A DNA stretch of 64,000 nucleotides from a bacterium (lineage in GTDB: Bacteria; Oederibacteriota; CAKKQC01), in the NCBI GenBank assembly GCA_919901855.1, contig CAKKQC010000060.1:27902-91901 (forward strand), read 5' to 3'. Each line of letters starts with the position of its first letter. The stretch's first letter is position 1. Under the pieces are notes generated by a model, which was not told the origin of the DNA, did not search any database, and saw only the letters and a list, made by a program, of their open reading frames with translations. Position numbers and translations under genes: made by a program. Below, in pieces: positions 62,728 to 64,000 of this stretch.

Positions 62728-62757
62728 GCGCCGCTTGCGGCGGGGTCGTTTCGACCG
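62728..62757. repeat. 30-nt double-hairpin repeat, intergenic copy
   Basis: Two adjacent short hairpins: GCCGC-TT-GCGGC and GGTCG-TTT-CGACC. A copy with one mismatch lies at 63848-63877 inside the next gene. This copy begins 2 nt after that gene's stop codon on the minus strand and could act as a 3' end structure. Confidence 0.6.
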
Positions 62758-62759
62758 AT

Positions 62760-64000
62760 CTAGCGGGCTCGGGCTCCCCGGACAGAGGTGGTCAGGGGAC
62801 GCTCCGACAGCCTGGTCTGGTCGCCGACCTGCACCGGGGCGTAGACCTTCATGATCGTCACGAAGCTGGCGTGCGGAGTCACCTTGACGACGCGTCCGTA
62901 AGTCGGCGGCTGGTCCTTGCCGGGGGTGACGACTTCGCAGAGCCAGGCCATCGAGACGCCGTCGGCGCTGCCGCGATCCACGACGAAGGTGTCGTCCGAC
63001 CGCGCCTGGTATCTCCGGTCCTCGGGGAAACAGCCGACCGTCGCCAGCACGGGCTTTCCCCCGCTCGCGCCGGCGCGGCCGCGCTGGCGCTCGTATTCCG
63101 CCCGCAGGTCGTCGACCGGGTAGAGCAGGTCGCCGGCCATGACGCCCTCGGAGGAGCGCTTGACGATGGCCCGCATGTTCCCGGAATCGGCGGGGCGGTC
63201 GACGGCGAGGAGCGCGACGTACTTGGCCATGCAGCTCCCGGGGACGTTGCGGTAGGCCGCGAAGGCCTTGCCCCGAGGGTGCGTGCCGGCGACGATTACT
63301 TCCTCGTCATTCGACGCCTGACGGCTCGCCGCATTAGCGACCCGCACCACCATCGCGGGCGCCTTGATGGGACCCGCGGCGGTCGAGAGCCCGGCCCGGG
63401 TGAAGTCCTGGAAGGCGCGTTCCTGCGTGCGCGCGGACAGAACCGGCGCGGGCGCCACGGCGGGCCGCGTGGGGACGAGCGTCGGGGGGACGGGCTCCTC
63501 GACGGCGACGGCCGGGGCCGGCTCCGTCACAGGCTCTTCCGCCGACGGCGGCGTGGATTCGGTGGCCGGGGCTTCGGCGACCGCCGCCTCGGCGGCCGGG
63601 ACTTCGACGGGGATCGCTTCCGGAGCGGGCGTTTCCCCTGTCGGCAGTTCGGCCGCGGGCAACTCGGCCGCGGGCGCCTCAGCCGCAGGCGCTTCGGCGG
63701 CTGGCAACTCGGCTGCAGGCACTTCGGCGGTGGGCAACTCTGCCGCCGGTGCAGCCTCAGGAGCTTCGGCGGTGGGCAACTCGGCCGCCGGGGCCTCGGC
63801 CGCAGGAGCCTCCGCCGGCGCCGCTTCGGCGGTCGGCAACTCGGCCGGCGCCGCTTGCGGCGCGGTCGTTTCGACCGGCGGTGCTTCGGCTGCAGGAGCC
63901 TCCGCCGGCGCCGCTTCGGCGGTCGGCAACTCGGCTGCCGGGGCTTCGGCTGCCGGGGCTTCGGCTGCCGGGGCTTCGGCTGCCGGGGCTTCGGCTGCCG
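62760..64000 (-). CDS. Ala/Pro/Glu-repeat protein with C-terminal FlgT/LysM-partner-like domain (5'-truncated)
   Basis: The frame is open from the right window edge; about 413 residues are visible. Residues nearest the edge (63555-64000) are a repeat of PAAEA and ELPTAEA units, acidic and probably disordered. From about 63400 to the stop lies a conserved-looking folded domain: VVRVANAASRQASNDEEVIVAGT, GDLLYPVDDLRAEYE, DTFVVDRGSADGVSMAWLCEVV and YGRVVKVTPHASFVTIMKVYAPVQVGDQTRL. The last two blocks follow the FlgT_C pattern of a GD.f.v-strand and a GD terminal loop, seen in LysM-containing envelope proteins next to dprA in some phyla. Without the N-terminus the full domain order is unknown. Confidence 0.7.
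   Translation of the reverse strand, partial: AAEAPAAEAPAAEAPAAEAPAAELPTAEAAPAEAPAAEAPPVETTAPQAAPAELPTAEAAPAEAPAAEAPAAELPTAEAPEAAPAAELPTAEVPAAELPAAEAPAAEAPAAELPAAELPTGETPAPEAIPVEVPAAEAAVAEAPATESTPPSAEEPVTEPAPAVAVEEPVPPTLVPTRPAVAPAPVLSARTQERAFQDFTRAGLSTAAGPIKAPAMVVRVANAASRQASNDEEVIVAGTHPRGKAFAAYRNVPGSCMAKYVALLAVDRPADSGNMRAIVKRSSEGVMAGDLLYPVDDLRAEYERQRGRAGASGGKPVLATVGCFPEDRRYQARSDDTFVVDRGSADGVSMAWLCEVVTPGKDQPPTYGRVVKVTPHASFVTIMKVYAPVQVGDQTRLSERPLTTSVRGARAR
63555..64000 (-). repeat. In-frame minisatellite coding Ala/Pro/Glu repeats
   Basis: Imperfect repeats of 15 and 30 nt. Perfect 15-nt units (GCTTCGGCTGCCGGG on the plus strand) fill 63932-64000, about 4.6 copies running off the window. A 44-nt perfect duplication at 63802-63845 and 63892-63935, 90 nt apart, gives a 30-residue higher-order unit. 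All unit lengths are multiples of three. Confidence 0.85.

Overview
The window is one 64 kb piece of a bacterial chromosome with very high G+C. Coding density is close to total and no gene-free stretch exceeds about 300 bases. Genes are packed into strings in which a start codon overlaps the previous stop as ATGA or GTGA. The bacterium looks didermic: it encodes a large beta-barrel-ended surface protein, lipoproteins, a lipid-carrier sugar-1-phosphate transferase and an O-antigen ligase-like protein. Core genes look like those of deep Gram-negative lineages such as Eisenbacteria, Gemmatimonadota, Acidobacteriota or Rokubacteria, but no single marker fixes the phylum and this is inference.

Layout. 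1-1477: 3' part of ribosomal protein S1. 1513-8317: surface-polysaccharide cluster (WecA/TagO-like transferase, FAD enzyme, NDP-sugar epimerase, GT4 glycosyltransferase, O-antigen ligase-like protein) interrupted by a MazF-type toxin-antitoxin pair. 8314-11050: M24 peptidase, isocitrate lyase-family enzyme, secreted ankyrin protein. 11105-19102: tRNA-Phe, EEP hydrolase, cardiolipin synthase-like protein, GNAT protein, 6-phosphogluconolactonase-like propeller, tRNA-Gly, beta-CASP nuclease, RraA-like protein, and a glycosyltransferase behind a structured leader. 19084-30040 (minus strand): one long gene string of class II aldolase, complete oligopeptide ABC importer, inositol monophosphatase-like enzyme and MFS/spermidine synthase-like fusion. 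30079-38075: mutS-ruvC-ruvA-ruvB, then a PilT ATPase with a TPR tail and a lipoprotein propeller. 38083-46796: GT39-like membrane protein, glgA, prfB (with its programmed frameshift), mutL, a Y1 transposase element and miaA. 46811-48866: two tRNA-Pro genes around a dolichol-phosphate-mannose-synthase-like GT2, an outer-membrane-like protein and acylphosphatase. 49057-62671 (minus strand): GH57, TPR anchor protein, apt, a primary-type sigma factor, the peptidase/propeller/barrel fusion, hflX, gpsA, plsY, der and dprA. 62760-64000: 3' part of a gene with an Ala/Pro/Glu minisatellite.

Three things stand out. First, many genes have a TANNNT -10-like hexamer only 6-10 nt before the start codon, which suggests leaderless or near-leaderless transcription as a common mode here. 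Second, a Y1 (REP-associated-type) transposase gene sits inside a 31-bp near-perfect inverted repeat; the left side carries a repeat that includes the mutL stop, and the right arm has become the N-terminus of MiaA. Third, the glycosyltransferase at 17972 has a roughly 160-nt leader with two mutually exclusive pairings and a hairpin over its Shine-Dalgarno sequence. I found no CRISPR array, prophage or classical defence island. Functional statements rest on motifs read by eye.
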